In this document: piece after piece, positions 17,948 through 27,878 of the stretch
Position numbering within the stretch: position 1 is the first letter of the stretch
Layout: the number at the start of each line of letters is the position of its first letter
Source of the DNA: Hyphomicrobiales bacterium
GTDB lineage: Bacteria; Pseudomonadota; Alphaproteobacteria; Rhizobiales; Aestuariivirgaceae
Direction: 5' to 3'
Assembly: GCA_016185245.1 (NCBI GenBank)
Contig: JACPNZ010000005.1
Location: 62,001-126,000 of the forward strand
Length of the DNA stretch: 64,000 nt
The notes under the pieces: generated by a model
What the model saw: only the letters and a program-made list of their open reading frames with translations
The model's database searches: none
Told to the model about the DNA's origin: nothing
Translations under genes and position numbers: made by a program

Positions 17948-18690
17948 AGGGAGGGCGCCACCGCGTCCCAGATGAGCTTTACCGAAACCAGCGCCAGCAG
18001 GGCTTCGATCACCCGGAAGAACAGTTTTTCCGGAATCCAGCGTGTCGCCTGGTAGCCGGCAAAGGCCCCCGCGACCGCCACCGGCGACAACAGCAGGGCG
18101 GTTTCGACATTGCCCGGGTTGAACTCGCCAAGCTGCCAGTAGGGCGGAATTTTCAAGGCATTGACGATGGCGAAGAGGATGGTGCTGGTGCCGGCGAACT
18201 CCATCTTTTCCATTTTCTGCGGCAGTACATAGATCTGATAGGGCGGCCCGCCGGCATGGGAGACGAAACTGGTGAAGCCGGCGATGGTGCCCCACAACAG
18301 GCCGCGCGGCACGTCGGCGGGCTTTGGCGCAATATTGCCGCGCCGCACCAGGGCATTGACGCAGAAGGCGAGAGCAATGACGCCAAGCAGCAGCTTGACC
18401 AGCCGGTCGTTGGTAATCGACGCCGTGGCCCAGCCGATCGCGATGCCGAGCGTCATCGCCGGCAGCAGAATGGCGATGTTGCGCCTGTTGTAGGCATGAC
18501 GATAGACCCACAGGCCGAACAGATCGCTGACGATGAAGATGGGCAACAGCATCGCCGCTGCGGCGACCGGCGGGATCACCAGGGCAAGCAGCGGCACGCC
18601 CAGAACCCCCACCATCTGCAGCCCGCCCTTGGACAGGCCGACGGCGAAGGCGGCCAGTGTCGCAAGAGCGTAAAACGTCAGGTCCTGCAT
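17944..18690 (-). CDS. TauE/SafE-family permease
   Basis: The 248-residue inner-membrane protein has about 7-8 helices and the family's early motif GLSKGGLQMVGVLGVPLLAL and the repeat HAGGPPYQIYVLP in the second half. Relatives export sulfite, sulfoacetate or other organic anions, and the substrate cannot be told here. The start shares one base with the stop of the UPF0303 gene (TGATG), and its own stop overlaps the Nudix-like start, so all three are coupled. Confidence 0.85.
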   Translation of the reverse strand: MQDLTFYALATLAAFAVGLSKGGLQMVGVLGVPLLALVIPPVAAAAMLLPIFIVSDLFGLWVYRHAYNRRNIAILLPAMTLGIAIGWATASITNDRLVKLLLGVIALAFCVNALVRRGNIAPKPADVPRGLLWGTIAGFTSFVSHAGGPPYQIYVLPQKMEKMEFAGTSTILFAIVNALKIPPYWQLGEFNPGNVETALLLSPVAVAGAFAGYQATRWIPEKLFFRVIEALLALVSVKLIWDAVAPSL

Positions 18691-19193
18691 CAGGCGAACT
18701 CGGGCCCGAGCTTCACCGCGTCATGGGGCAGGCCGAGAAATTCGCACAGCATCTCGACGACGAAATTGTGGTCCTCGCGCTGCGGCACGTCCGACACCGT
18801 CACCGCTCCCACCACCCCGGTGCCCTTCACATGAATGGGAAAGGAACCGCCGTGGGGCGCATAGTCGAGCGGGTCGGTGCCGCGATCGGCACCGAGCACC
18901 GCCACCTTCTCGGCAAGCTCCCGGCCGACCCGGTAGGAACTGCGGTGATAGCGGAACGTCACATTGCTTTTGCGCCGCACCCATTCCGGATTGTCGGCGT
19001 CGGTGCCGGGCAGTGCCGCATAGAACAGCGGCCGGCCGCGGTGCCGGATGTCGATGACCAGCGGCAGCCCGCGGGCCAAGGCCTCGGCGCGCATGCGGCT
19101 GCCGAGCGACCAGGCGTCGGCCTCGTCGAAGCGGTCAAACCGCAATTTCTCCTCCTGCAGGATGAGCCGGGCGATGTCGTCCTTGAGGGTCAA
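18690..19193 (-). CDS. UPF0303 / HbpS-like haem-degrading-domain protein
   Basis: The 167-residue product matches the UPF0303/GlcG-HbpS fold: an N-terminal helical part and the conserved FPIHVKGTGVVGAVTVSDVP and DHNFVVEMLCEFL near the C-terminus. Relatives bind haem or small ligands. The start is taken as the TTG at 19193 (TLKDDIARLIL) with GGGAG about 12 bases upstream; the frame stays open much further upstream but there it lies opposite the RraA gene. It is the first gene of the minus-strand set and diverges from the RraA operon across 132 bp. Confidence 0.8.
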   Translation of the reverse strand: MTLKDDIARLILQEEKLRFDRFDEADAWSLGSRMRAEALARGLPLVIDIRHRGRPLFYAALPGTDADNPEWVRRKSNVTFRYHRSSYRVGRELAEKVAVLGADRGTDPLDYAPHGGSFPIHVKGTGVVGAVTVSDVPQREDHNFVVEMLCEFLGLPHDAVKLGPEFA

Positions 19194-19325
19194 GCTGTGA
19201 TCTCCCGGGGCGCCGGCTTCGGGCCGGTAAGAATTCGTTAAGGGTGCGGCGTAAATGGCCCGCGCCTGGCATTCAAGCTGCAACGTTCGCATGTGAAATT
19301 CAACATCGAAACGGGAAATGCAGCC

Positions 19326-20084
19326 ATGAACGCCGTAGCCAACCGGATCGCCGCCGCCCCTGCAACCGCCGAGGGGACTGCAACCCGCCCGAAATCGGCG
19401 GAAATGACGCCGGGCCCCGGTTTCCGCATCCGCCGCGACATCGAGCGCCCCGCACCCGAACTCGTCGCCCTGTTGGGTGAATTCGAGACACCCGACATCA
19501 GCGACACGCTGAACCGGCTCTACACCATGAGCCATGACATCCACAACGTGGTGAACGCCGCGGCCCTTGCCGGACCTGCTTGCACCGTTAAGGTATTTCC
19601 CGGCGACAATCTGATGGTCCACAAGGCACTTGATGTCGCCAGGCCCGGCGACGTCATCGTTATCGATACCAGCGGCAGCCCGCGCAACGCCGTGCTCGGC
19701 GACCTGGTGGCAACCAAGGCCAAGCATCGCGGCATCGCCGGCTTCATCGTCGACGGCCTGGTGCGCGACCTGCCGGCCCTCCGGGACCTGGGCCTGCCGA
19801 TCTACGCTCGCGGTGTTACGCCCTTCGGCCCATTGCACCGCGGTCCCGGCGAACTCAACTATGCGGTAAGCTGCGGCGGCATCGTGGTCAATCCCGGCGA
19901 CATCGTGGTCGCCGACCAGAGCGGCATCGCCGTTGTCCGCCGCGAGGTCGCGGCCGAGACCCTCAACCGCCTTCTCGCCCATCGCGCCAGGCTGCAGCAA
20001 TACGTGGTCGACGTGAAGGCGGGTAAATTCTCCAACGAATGGGTCGACAGGCAGCTCATGGCCGATAACTGCCTGGTGGAGTGA
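19326..20084 (+). CDS. RraA-like family protein (HMG/CHA-aldolase fold)
   Basis: The 252-residue product has the RraA core: GPACTVKVFPGDNLM, ALDVARPGDVIVID, GIAGFIVDGLVRD and a C-terminal helical tail. The Arg-Asp of DGLVRD is the pair used by 4-hydroxy-4-methyl-2-oxoglutarate aldolases for pyruvate and metal binding, so aldolase or decarboxylase chemistry is possible. The N-terminal 30 residues are an Ala-rich extension. The ATG at 19326 was chosen; a GTG at 19293 would add 11 residues. It is the first gene of a four-gene operon with two ATP-grasp enzymes and an Ldh_2 protein. Confidence 0.85.
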   Translation: MNAVANRIAAAPATAEGTATRPKSAEMTPGPGFRIRRDIERPAPELVALLGEFETPDISDTLNRLYTMSHDIHNVVNAAALAGPACTVKVFPGDNLMVHKALDVARPGDVIVIDTSGSPRNAVLGDLVATKAKHRGIAGFIVDGLVRDLPALRDLGLPIYARGVTPFGPLHRGPGELNYAVSCGGIVVNPGDIVVADQSGIAVVRREVAAETLNRLLAHRARLQQYVVDVKAGKFSNEWVDRQLMADNCLVE

Positions 20085-20085
20085 C

Positions 20086-21210
20086 ATGGGAGTTGCACCG
20101 ATGATCCGGCGGGCCGCCTTCCAGGGACTTCGCCTTCTCGAATTCGCCGCATGGCGCGATCGCCTGCGCTTTGCCGGGCTGAAACGGGCCTATTACAGCA
20201 CCCTATGGGCCACCGCCGCCGGCACCGTCGGGGCCCGCTGCGAGCCGTGGAACTTCGGCTTCCTGCGGATCAGCCGGGGAAGCGTTGCAACCATCGTCAG
20301 GGACTCGGAACTCCGCCTCGATGATCATCTGACCCTCGAGCTCCTCGGCAACAAGCTTCTGACCTTCGAGCTGCTCAAGGAGCGCGGCCTGGCGACGCCG
20401 CGCCATGTCCGCTTCAGCCTCGGCAACCTCAAGCCGGCGCTCGATCTCATGGCGGAGACGGGCCGTCCCATCGTGGTCAAGCCGCTCGCCGGCACCGGCG
20501 GCGGCAATGGCGTGACCACCGGCATCACCGGCGTGCCCGACATCGTTCGCGCCGCCATCGCGGCGGCGGGCCATGATCCCGATCTCCTCGCCGAAGAGCA
20601 GCTCGAGGGCCATTGCTACCGCCTGCTCTATCTCGACGGCATCCTGATCGACGCGATCCGCCGCGATCCGCCCCGCCTCACGGGCGATGGTCGCCGCAGC
20701 ATTGCCGCCCTTGCCCGCGCCGAAACCGCAGCGCGGCTGCAGGCCCGCCCCACCATCGCCATGAGCCCGCTGCACCTCGACCGCGATGCACGCGCCTATC
20801 TGAAGGCCCAGGAGCTGGCACCGCGCAGCATTCTTGGCCCCGGCCAGCGAATTGTGGTGAAGCGCGCCGTCAACCAGAACAGTGCTGCGGAAAATCATGT
20901 GGTGATGACGACCGTTCATCCCTCGACCGTGGCGCTGTGCAGCAAGCTGGCCAAAGACCTGTCGATCCGGTTTGCCGGCTTCGACATCATCGCCCGCGAT
21001 ATCGCCCGCCCCTTGGCTCCCGCCAACGGCTTGATCGGCGAGATCAACACCACCCCGGCGTTGCATCATCACGAGCTGGTAGCGAGCCCCCGGGCTCCCG
21101 GCTGGGTTGCCGCCCAGATTCTCGATCATCTGTTCAGCACCCGCTCGGGTCTCATCGCCCTGCCCGGCGCCTTCGCCGAAGCTCTGCCAATGTTCAAGGT
21201 CGCCGTATGA
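20086..21210 (+). CDS. ATP-grasp ligase, RimK / cyanophycin-synthetase-like
   Basis: The 374-residue cytoplasmic ligase should form an amide or peptide bond with ATP through an acyl phosphate. ATP-grasp elements are in order: NKLLTFELLKERGLATP (88-105), PIVVKPLAGTGGGNGV (128-143, with the ATP-binding Lys), EEQLEGHCYRLLYLDG (170-185) and the metal site GFDIIARD to GEINTTPAL (298-325). The arrangement resembles the second half of cyanophycin synthetase. It begins 1 bp after the RraA stop; ATG 20086 and ATG 20101 are both possible. Its substrates are unknown. Confidence 0.82.
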   Translation: MGVAPMIRRAAFQGLRLLEFAAWRDRLRFAGLKRAYYSTLWATAAGTVGARCEPWNFGFLRISRGSVATIVRDSELRLDDHLTLELLGNKLLTFELLKERGLATPRHVRFSLGNLKPALDLMAETGRPIVVKPLAGTGGGNGVTTGITGVPDIVRAAIAAAGHDPDLLAEEQLEGHCYRLLYLDGILIDAIRRDPPRLTGDGRRSIAALARAETAARLQARPTIAMSPLHLDRDARAYLKAQELAPRSILGPGQRIVVKRAVNQNSAAENHVVMTTVHPSTVALCSKLAKDLSIRFAGFDIIARDIARPLAPANGLIGEINTTPALHHHELVASPRAPGWVAAQILDHLFSTRSGLIALPGAFAEALPMFKVAV

Positions 21211-22379
21211 AACTCGATACTTCAACGCCGGTGCTGATCCTCGGCGGCAAGGAGAACTCCCTGTCGGTTGCCCGTCATCTCGGCAGCCTTGGCGTGAAGG
21301 TGCGGGTAAGCGGCCCGCCGAGCTGCTGGGGCCTCTACTCGCGTCATTGCCTCGAACCGATCCCGGTTCCCCGCGGCATCGAGCAGGTTTCGTTCTGGAA
21401 GCAACTCCTCCTCGGCGGCGACCGCCGCCTCGACGGCCATATCGTGCTGGCGATGAGCGACGACGCCATCGAGTTCGTCGGCGCCCATCGCGACGAGCTC
21501 CTGTGCCGCTACAGGCTCGATGACGCCAATGCCGGACTGCAAGGAAAGTTTCTCGACAAGATCGAGACCCTCGAACTGGCCGCAAGGGCCGGTATCGCGG
21601 CCCCGCGCTTCTGGCGGATCACCCGCCCCGACGACTTGGCCCAACTGCGCCACAAGATCGTCTTTCCCGCCGCCGTCAAGCCGGTGCAGTCGCACAAGTT
21701 CATCAAAGCTTTCGGCAAAAAGCTGTTCATCGTCAAGGAGAGCTTCGATGAGCTCGCCGCCAAGGTCGCGCTCGCCTGGCGGAACGGCATCGAGGTGTTT
21801 GTGATCGAGATGATCCCCGGTTCCGATTCCGAGCTTTCGAGCTACTACACCTATCGCCTGGGCGACGGCCGCAAGCTCTTTCATTTCACCAAGAGCATCA
21901 TCAGGCGCTGGCCGGTCAATCGCGGCAATGCCTGCTATCACCGCACCGGCCACTATCCCGAAACCCGGGCGGCCGGCGAAAAATTCTTCGACGCGGCGGG
22001 CCTTGCGGGCCTCGGCAATATCGAGTTCAAGCGCGACTCGCGCGACGGGCTGCTGAAACTGATCGAGGTCAACGCCCGCTTCACCGCCGCTCAGGAACTG
22101 GTGCGCCGGGCCGGCGTGCCGATCGACCTGATCGTCTACTGCCATCTGACCGGACAGGCGATCCCCGAGGCCCAGCAGGCGGAGAAGGAACTTCGCTACT
22201 GGTATCCGATGCGCGATTTCCTGGCCTTCGTCGAACTCTATAGGCGCGGCGAGCTCGGGCTCTTCGCCTGGCTCAAGAGCCTTGCCAGATCGGGCATGGT
22301 TTTTCCGCTGTTCTCCTTCGACGATCCGGTGCCCACTCTTGGCGCCGGGCTTGCCGTCATCCGGCGGAAGATCGCGTGA
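21207..22379 (+). CDS. ATP-grasp ligase, carboligase type (COG3919-like)
   Basis: The 390-residue product is a second, different ATP-grasp enzyme. The N-terminal Rossmann-like part starts with VLILGGKENSLSVARHLGSLG; the ATP part includes FPAAVKPVQSHKF (152-164), EVFVIEMIPG (196-205) and the metal site GNIEFKRD to LIEVNARF (270-292). It is closer to predicted ATP-dependent carboligases of the PylC/PurK type than to RimK. The start overlaps the first ligase's stop (ATGA), so the two are made together and may act in sequence on one compound. Confidence 0.82.
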   Translation: MKLDTSTPVLILGGKENSLSVARHLGSLGVKVRVSGPPSCWGLYSRHCLEPIPVPRGIEQVSFWKQLLLGGDRRLDGHIVLAMSDDAIEFVGAHRDELLCRYRLDDANAGLQGKFLDKIETLELAARAGIAAPRFWRITRPDDLAQLRHKIVFPAAVKPVQSHKFIKAFGKKLFIVKESFDELAAKVALAWRNGIEVFVIEMIPGSDSELSSYYTYRLGDGRKLFHFTKSIIRRWPVNRGNACYHRTGHYPETRAAGEKFFDAAGLAGLGNIEFKRDSRDGLLKLIEVNARFTAAQELVRRAGVPIDLIVYCHLTGQAIPEAQQAEKELRYWYPMRDFLAFVELYRRGELGLFAWLKSLARSGMVFPLFSFDDPVPTLGAGLAVIRRKIA

Positions 22380-22382
22380 GCC

Positions 22383-23408
22383 ATGCGGATCGAGCGGCAA
22401 GCGTTGCACCGCTTCATCTGCAATCTGCTTGAAACGCACGACGCCGGCGAACGCCAGGCCGCCGCCGTGGCCCGCCACATGGTGTGGTGCGAGATGGCGG
22501 GGCGGGGCAATTTCGGTATCGAGCGCCTGCCCATCCTGGTGAAGCGCATCAAGGCCGGGGTTCTTGCCGCCAACGCCGACATGGCCTGGGAAAGACTCGA
22601 GCCCTCGCTGGCCAGATTGGATGCCGGCGGCGGCTTCGGCTATGACGCGGCCGAGCGCGCCATGAGCGAAGCGATCGCCATGGCGAAAGCCGGCGGCATC
22701 GGCGTGGTCGGCGTCACAAACAGCAATTTCTTCGGCGCCGGCGCCTACTATGCAAACCAGGCGGCAGCCGCCGGCATGATCGGCATTGCCATGAGCAATT
22801 CCTTTCCGAAGGTCGTGGCCCCCGACGGCCTGCGACCGACGCTCGGCACCAACCCCCTGGCCTTCGGCGCCCCGCGCCAGAACGGCCGTCACTTGCTCTT
22901 CGACATGGCAACGAGTGCGCTGGCCGGCTCGACGGTGCGCGAGGCGATCGCCAAGGGAACGCTCCTGCCTGAAGGCCTCGCCATCGATAGCGAGGGAAAG
23001 TCCATCACCGATCCCGCCAAGGTAGCGGAAGGCGCCCTTCTCCCCCTGGGCGGCGCCAAGGGGTTTGGGCTTGCCTTGATGGTCGAAGTCCTCGCCGGGC
23101 TGCTAACCGGGGCCGGTGTCGGCGAAGGTGTCACCTCCATGTACAATGATTTCTCGCGCTCCGGCGACAATGGTCATTTCCTCATGGCGCTTGATATCGG
23201 GCGCTGGATCAACCGCGAGAAATTCGAGCAGCGCCTGGAAATGCTTGCGACCGCAATCCTCGCCTCCGGCCCCGGAACACGCCTCCCCGGCGAGCAGCGC
23301 TGGGACAACTACGCCCGCGCCGAAAGGGAGGGCATAGAACTCGATCCGACCCAGTGGGATGCGGTGGTGAAACTGGCGCAGGCCGCTGGTATCGACCTGG
23401 GCTGCTAA
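22383..23408 (+). CDS. Ldh_2 (malate/L-lactate dehydrogenase) family protein with altered active site
   Basis: The 341-residue product belongs to the NAD(P)H-dependent Ldh_2/MDG2 family that includes malate, ureidoglycolate and sulfolactate dehydrogenases and delta-1-piperideine-2-carboxylate reductase. Family features are clear: LRPTLGTNPLAFGAP, FDMATS and GALLPLGGAKGFGLALMVE. The usual RGxxSHGxxRL at the active site reads GRGNFGIERL, with Asn43-Phe44 replacing Ser-His, so the normal acid/base is missing. It closes the RraA/ATP-grasp operon, 3 bp after the second ligase. It may use a different mechanism, be a binding protein, or be decaying. Confidence 0.85.
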   Translation: MRIERQALHRFICNLLETHDAGERQAAAVARHMVWCEMAGRGNFGIERLPILVKRIKAGVLAANADMAWERLEPSLARLDAGGGFGYDAAERAMSEAIAMAKAGGIGVVGVTNSNFFGAGAYYANQAAAAGMIGIAMSNSFPKVVAPDGLRPTLGTNPLAFGAPRQNGRHLLFDMATSALAGSTVREAIAKGTLLPEGLAIDSEGKSITDPAKVAEGALLPLGGAKGFGLALMVEVLAGLLTGAGVGEGVTSMYNDFSRSGDNGHFLMALDIGRWINREKFEQRLEMLATAILASGPGTRLPGEQRWDNYARAEREGIELDPTQWDAVVKLAQAAGIDLGC

Positions 23409-23419
23409 CGCCTACGCCG

Positions 23420-24500
<1,081 letters not shown>

Positions 24501-24533
24501 GCGGCAATCGCGCATGGGCGCCTCGCCGCGGCG

Positions 24534-25274
24534 TCACCGGTCGCCGATCGCGGCGCGGAACTGGCGCACGGTTTCGGCCATGCCAAAGGTGAGGGCATCG
24601 GCAATGATGGCGTGGCCGATCGAAACCTCGAGCAGATTGGGCAGCGCCGCGACGAGCGCGGGAAGATTGGCCCGGGTCAAGTCGTGCCCGGCGTTGAGCC
24701 CGAGGCCCGCCGCTGCGGCCACCTTACCCGTCGCCACCACCTTGTCGAATTCATGCTTGCGCCCGACATCGGTCAGGGCACCGCCATAGGGCCCGGTATA
24801 GATTTCGACCCGGTCCGCCCCGACGGATTTAGCCAGCGCCGGGGCATTGGCATCGGGATCGACGAACACCGACACGCGTATCTTGCCGGCGTGCAGGCGC
24901 TCGATGACGCCCACGAGAAGATCCCGGTTTCCGGCGATGTCCCAGCCATGGTCTGAGGTTCCCTGGCCGGGATCGTCGGGCACCAGCGTCACCTGATCGG
25001 GACGGTTGGCCTCGACCAGCCTGAGGAAGCGCTCGTCCGGATAGCCCTCGATATTGTATTCGCGCCCGGGGAACTCATTGCGGATGAGATCGCGCAACAC
25101 CGGTACATCAGCACCCCTGATGTGGCGCTCGTCGGGCCGCGGATGGACGGTCAGCCCCGCCGCCCCGGCCGCGAGCGCAATCCGCCCCAGGCCTTCGACC
25201 GACGGCCACGGCACTTCGCGCCGGTTGCGCAAGTAAGCGATGGCGTTGACATTGACCGACAGTTTGCAGGGCAT
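24534..25274 (-). CDS. pdxJ: Pyridoxine 5'-phosphate synthase
   Basis: PdxJ joins 1-deoxyxylulose 5-phosphate and 3-amino-2-oxopropyl phosphate to make pyridoxine phosphate (vitamin B6). The 246-residue TIM barrel starts LSVNVNAIAYLRNRR and has the active-site segment VTVHPRPDERHI (read here as LTVHPRPDERHI) and the phosphate-binding GLNAGHDL and SIGHAII stretches. Length is normal. Its position between ilvH and ilvC is unusual for the otherwise conserved ilv order, and a palindromic repeat lies directly upstream. Confidence 0.95.
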   Translation of the reverse strand: MPCKLSVNVNAIAYLRNRREVPWPSVEGLGRIALAAGAAGLTVHPRPDERHIRGADVPVLRDLIRNEFPGREYNIEGYPDERFLRLVEANRPDQVTLVPDDPGQGTSDHGWDIAGNRDLLVGVIERLHAGKIRVSVFVDPDANAPALAKSVGADRVEIYTGPYGGALTDVGRKHEFDKVVATGKVAAAAGLGLNAGHDLTRANLPALVAALPNLLEVSIGHAIIADALTFGMAETVRQFRAAIGDR

Positions 25275-25277
25275 GGC

Positions 25278-25391
25278 AGAGAGACTCCCAGGTCTCTCTC
25301 CATGGCCGCCCCCGAGGCGGCCATCCAGTATTCCGGCAAGTGCTGGATGGCCGGGTCAGGCCCGTCCATGGAGAGAATTGAGAATTCTCGC
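25278..25391. repeat. Palindromic intergenic repeat element
   Basis: This stretch between ilvH and pdxJ is built almost entirely of inverted repeats. They are AGAGAGAC / GTCTCTCT (25278-25299); ATGGCCGCC / GGCGGCCAT (25302-25324); GGCCATCCAG / CTGGATGGCC (from 25319); an 11-bp outer pair TCTCTCCATGG / CCATGGAGAGA that encloses them; and GAGAATT / AATTCTC (near 25375-25391). The arms compete, so several folds are possible. It resembles the REP/RIME-like mosaics of rhizobial genomes rather than a known riboswitch. It may also act as a terminator or processing site after ilvH. Confidence 0.65.
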
Positions 25392-25479
25392 TACCAGAAC
25401 AGTGGTCCGCCCAATTGGTCCGGTTTCCGGAATTAATGTCAGACCACCCGGTATTGGCCCGAACGCCAGCGAGGACGGG

Positions 25480-26040
25480 TCAAACCCGCATCCCCTCCGC
25501 CCCCCGGGCAATTCCGGCAACGCCGGTACGGGCGACTTCGACCAGGCCGAGCGGCACCATCAGCGAGATGAACTGGTCGACCTTGTCGGGCTTGCCGGTG
25601 ATCTCGAAGACGAAGCTCTGGGTGCCGGCGTCGATGACCCGGGCCCGGAAAGCGTCGGCCAGGCGCAGCGCCTCGACCCGCTTCTCGCCGCTGCCCGCCA
25701 CCTTCACCATGGCCAGCTCGCGGGTCAGCGCGTTGCCGTTGACCGTAAGGTCGGCCACCGAATGCACCGGCACCATGCGGTCGAGCTGATGGATGATCTG
25801 GGTGATGACCGCCGGGGTACCGGTGGTGACGATGGTGATGCGCGAGACGTGTTTCTCGTGCTGGGTCTCGGAAACGGTGAGCGAGTCGATGTTGTAGCCG
25901 CGGCCCGAGAACAGGCCGATGACGCGCGCCAAGACGCCCGGCTCGTTGTCGACGATGACCGACAGCGTGTGGGTTTCGACTGCCGGCTTGCTGGTCTCGA
26001 GGAAATAGGCCGAACCCGTGGAGGCGAGATGAGCGTTCAT
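25480..26040 (-). CDS. ilvH: Acetolactate synthase small (regulatory) subunit
   Basis: The 186-residue regulatory partner of IlvI binds valine and confers feedback control and full activity. An N-terminal ACT domain (THTLSVIVDNEPGVLARVIGLF, residues about 22-43 onward) is followed by the ALS_ss C-terminal domain. The start at 26040 was chosen from family length; a longer open frame to 26109 overlaps ilvI. It is 10 bp downstream of ilvI, so the subunits are cotranscribed. Confidence 0.95.
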   Translation of the reverse strand: MNAHLASTGSAYFLETSKPAVETHTLSVIVDNEPGVLARVIGLFSGRGYNIDSLTVSETQHEKHVSRITIVTTGTPAVITQIIHQLDRMVPVHSVADLTVNGNALTRELAMVKVAGSGEKRVEALRLADAFRARVIDAGTQSFVFEITGKPDKVDQFISLMVPLGLVEVARTGVAGIARGAEGMRV

Positions 26041-26050
26041 GTGTTTCTCC

Positions 26051-27826
26051 TCAAACCAGCATCTTGCCCTTGGCGTCGATGGCCGAGCCCACCTCGGCGT
26101 CGGGCACATCTTCGCCCATCAACATCTCGTTGTGGGCCTTGCCCGACGGGATCATCGGGAAACAGTTGGCGAGTGCCGCCACCCGGCAATCGAACAGAAC
26201 CGGATGCGGCGTGGCCATCATCTCCTTGATCTTGCCGTCGAGCTCGGCCGGCTTTTCCGCCCTGATGCCGACACAGCCATAGGCCTCGGCCAGCTTGACG
26301 AAATCGGGGAGCGAGTCGGTGTAGCTTTCCGACAGGCGGTTGCCATGCAGCAGCTGCTGCCACTGCCGCACCATGCCCATGTACTGGTTGTTGATGATGA
26401 AAATCTTGATCGGCAGGCGGTACTGCACCGCCGTCGACATTTCCTGCATGGTCATCAGCACCGAAGCGTCACCGGCGATGTCGATCACCAGCGACTTGGG
26501 ATGGGCCTGCTGCACGCCCACTGCGGCGGGCAGGCCATAACCCATGGTGCCGAGGCCGCCGCTGGTCATCCAGCGGTTGGGCTCGTCGAAGCGGAAGAAC
26601 TGGGCCGCCCACATCTGGTGCTGGCCCACCTCGGTGGTGATGTAGACGTCCTTGCCGCGAGTCAGGGCATAGAGCCGCTCGATCGCATATTGCGGCATGA
26701 TGACATCGGCGTTCTTGCGATAGCGTAGGCAATCGCGGGCCCGCCAGCCGTCGATCTCTTTCCACCAGGCCTCGAGCGCCTTCTTGTCGAGGGCGAGCGA
26801 CTTCGCCTTCCACACCCGGATCATGTCGTCGAGCGCATGGGCGACATCGCCGACCACCGGAATGTCGACCCGGACCGTCTTGTTGATTGAGGAGGGATCG
26901 ATATCGATGTGGATCTTCTTCGAGCCCGGCGAGAACGCGTTGAGCCTCCCGGTGATGCGGTCGTCGAAGCGGGCGCCCACACAGATCATCACGTCGCAGT
27001 CATGCATCGCCATGTTGGCTTCGTACATGCCGTGCATGCCGAGCATGCCGAGCCAGTTCTTGCCGCTCGCCGGATAGGCGCCAAGCCCCATCAGCGTCGA
27101 AGTGATCGGGATATTGGTCATGGCGACGAATTCGCGCAGCAGTTTCGAGGCGGTGAGCCCGGAATTGATTACCCCGCCGCCGGTATAGAGGATCGGCCGC
27201 TTGGCCGTGGCGATCAGTTCGACGGCCCGGCGGATCGCCTCCTGGTCGGGCTTCACCTTGGGCCGGTAGGTCTTGTGCTCGATGTTCTTGGGGCCGACAT
27301 ATTTGCCGGTGGCGAACTGCACGTCCTTCGGAATGTCGACAACCACCGGGCCGGGCCGCCCGTGGGTCGCCACATAGAAGGCCTCGTGCAGGATGCGGGC
27401 GAGATCGTTCACGTCCTTGACCAGGTAGTTGTGCTTGGTGCAGGGACGGGTGATCCCCACCGTGTCGCATTCCTGGAAGGCGTCGCTGCCGATCAGATGG
27501 GTCGGCACCTGGCCGGTGAGGCAGACCATGGGGATCGAATCCATCAGCGCATCGGTCAGCCCGGTCACCGCATTGGTGGCGCCGGGTCCGGAAGTGACCA
27601 GCACCACGCCGCATTTTCCGGTCGAGCGGGCATAGCCTTCCGCCGCATGGGTGGCGCCTTGCTCGTGGCGGACCAGGATGTGCTTCACCTTCTCCTGCTG
27701 GAAGATCTCGTCGTAAATCGGCAGCACCGCCCCGCCGGGATAGCCGAACACATGCTCGATCCCCTGGTCGGCCAGCGCTTTGAGCACGATTTCCGCACCC
27801 GTCATTTCGCCCGTAGCCATCGTCAA
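26051..27826 (-). CDS. ilvI: Acetolactate synthase large (catalytic) subunit
   Basis: This 591-residue thiamine-diphosphate enzyme condenses two pyruvates, or pyruvate and 2-oxobutyrate, in valine, leucine and isoleucine synthesis. Three domains are visible: the N-terminal PYR domain with the catalytic Glu in RHEQGATHAAEGYAR, the central FAD-binding domain, and the C-terminal PP domain with the ThDP/Mg motif GDASVLM to NNQYMGMVRQW. Length is normal. Upstream is a full attenuation leader responding to branched-chain amino acids. The symbol ilvB is often used for the same gene in this group. Confidence 0.97.
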   Translation of the reverse strand: MTMATGEMTGAEIVLKALADQGIEHVFGYPGGAVLPIYDEIFQQEKVKHILVRHEQGATHAAEGYARSTGKCGVVLVTSGPGATNAVTGLTDALMDSIPMVCLTGQVPTHLIGSDAFQECDTVGITRPCTKHNYLVKDVNDLARILHEAFYVATHGRPGPVVVDIPKDVQFATGKYVGPKNIEHKTYRPKVKPDQEAIRRAVELIATAKRPILYTGGGVINSGLTASKLLREFVAMTNIPITSTLMGLGAYPASGKNWLGMLGMHGMYEANMAMHDCDVMICVGARFDDRITGRLNAFSPGSKKIHIDIDPSSINKTVRVDIPVVGDVAHALDDMIRVWKAKSLALDKKALEAWWKEIDGWRARDCLRYRKNADVIMPQYAIERLYALTRGKDVYITTEVGQHQMWAAQFFRFDEPNRWMTSGGLGTMGYGLPAAVGVQQAHPKSLVIDIAGDASVLMTMQEMSTAVQYRLPIKIFIINNQYMGMVRQWQQLLHGNRLSESYTDSLPDFVKLAEAYGCVGIRAEKPAELDGKIKEMMATPHPVLFDCRVAALANCFPMIPSGKAHNEMLMGEDVPDAEVGSAIDAKGKMLV

Positions 27827-27878
27827 CCTCTTGGTCCTGACCCCGTTTCGTCAAACACGCATTTGTCGTCAAGGCAAC

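Noticed and set aside
19200..20087. Upstream extension of the UPF0303 frame
   Set aside because: This part is antisense to the RraA-like gene and has no family similarity; the TTG at 19193 gives the normal length.
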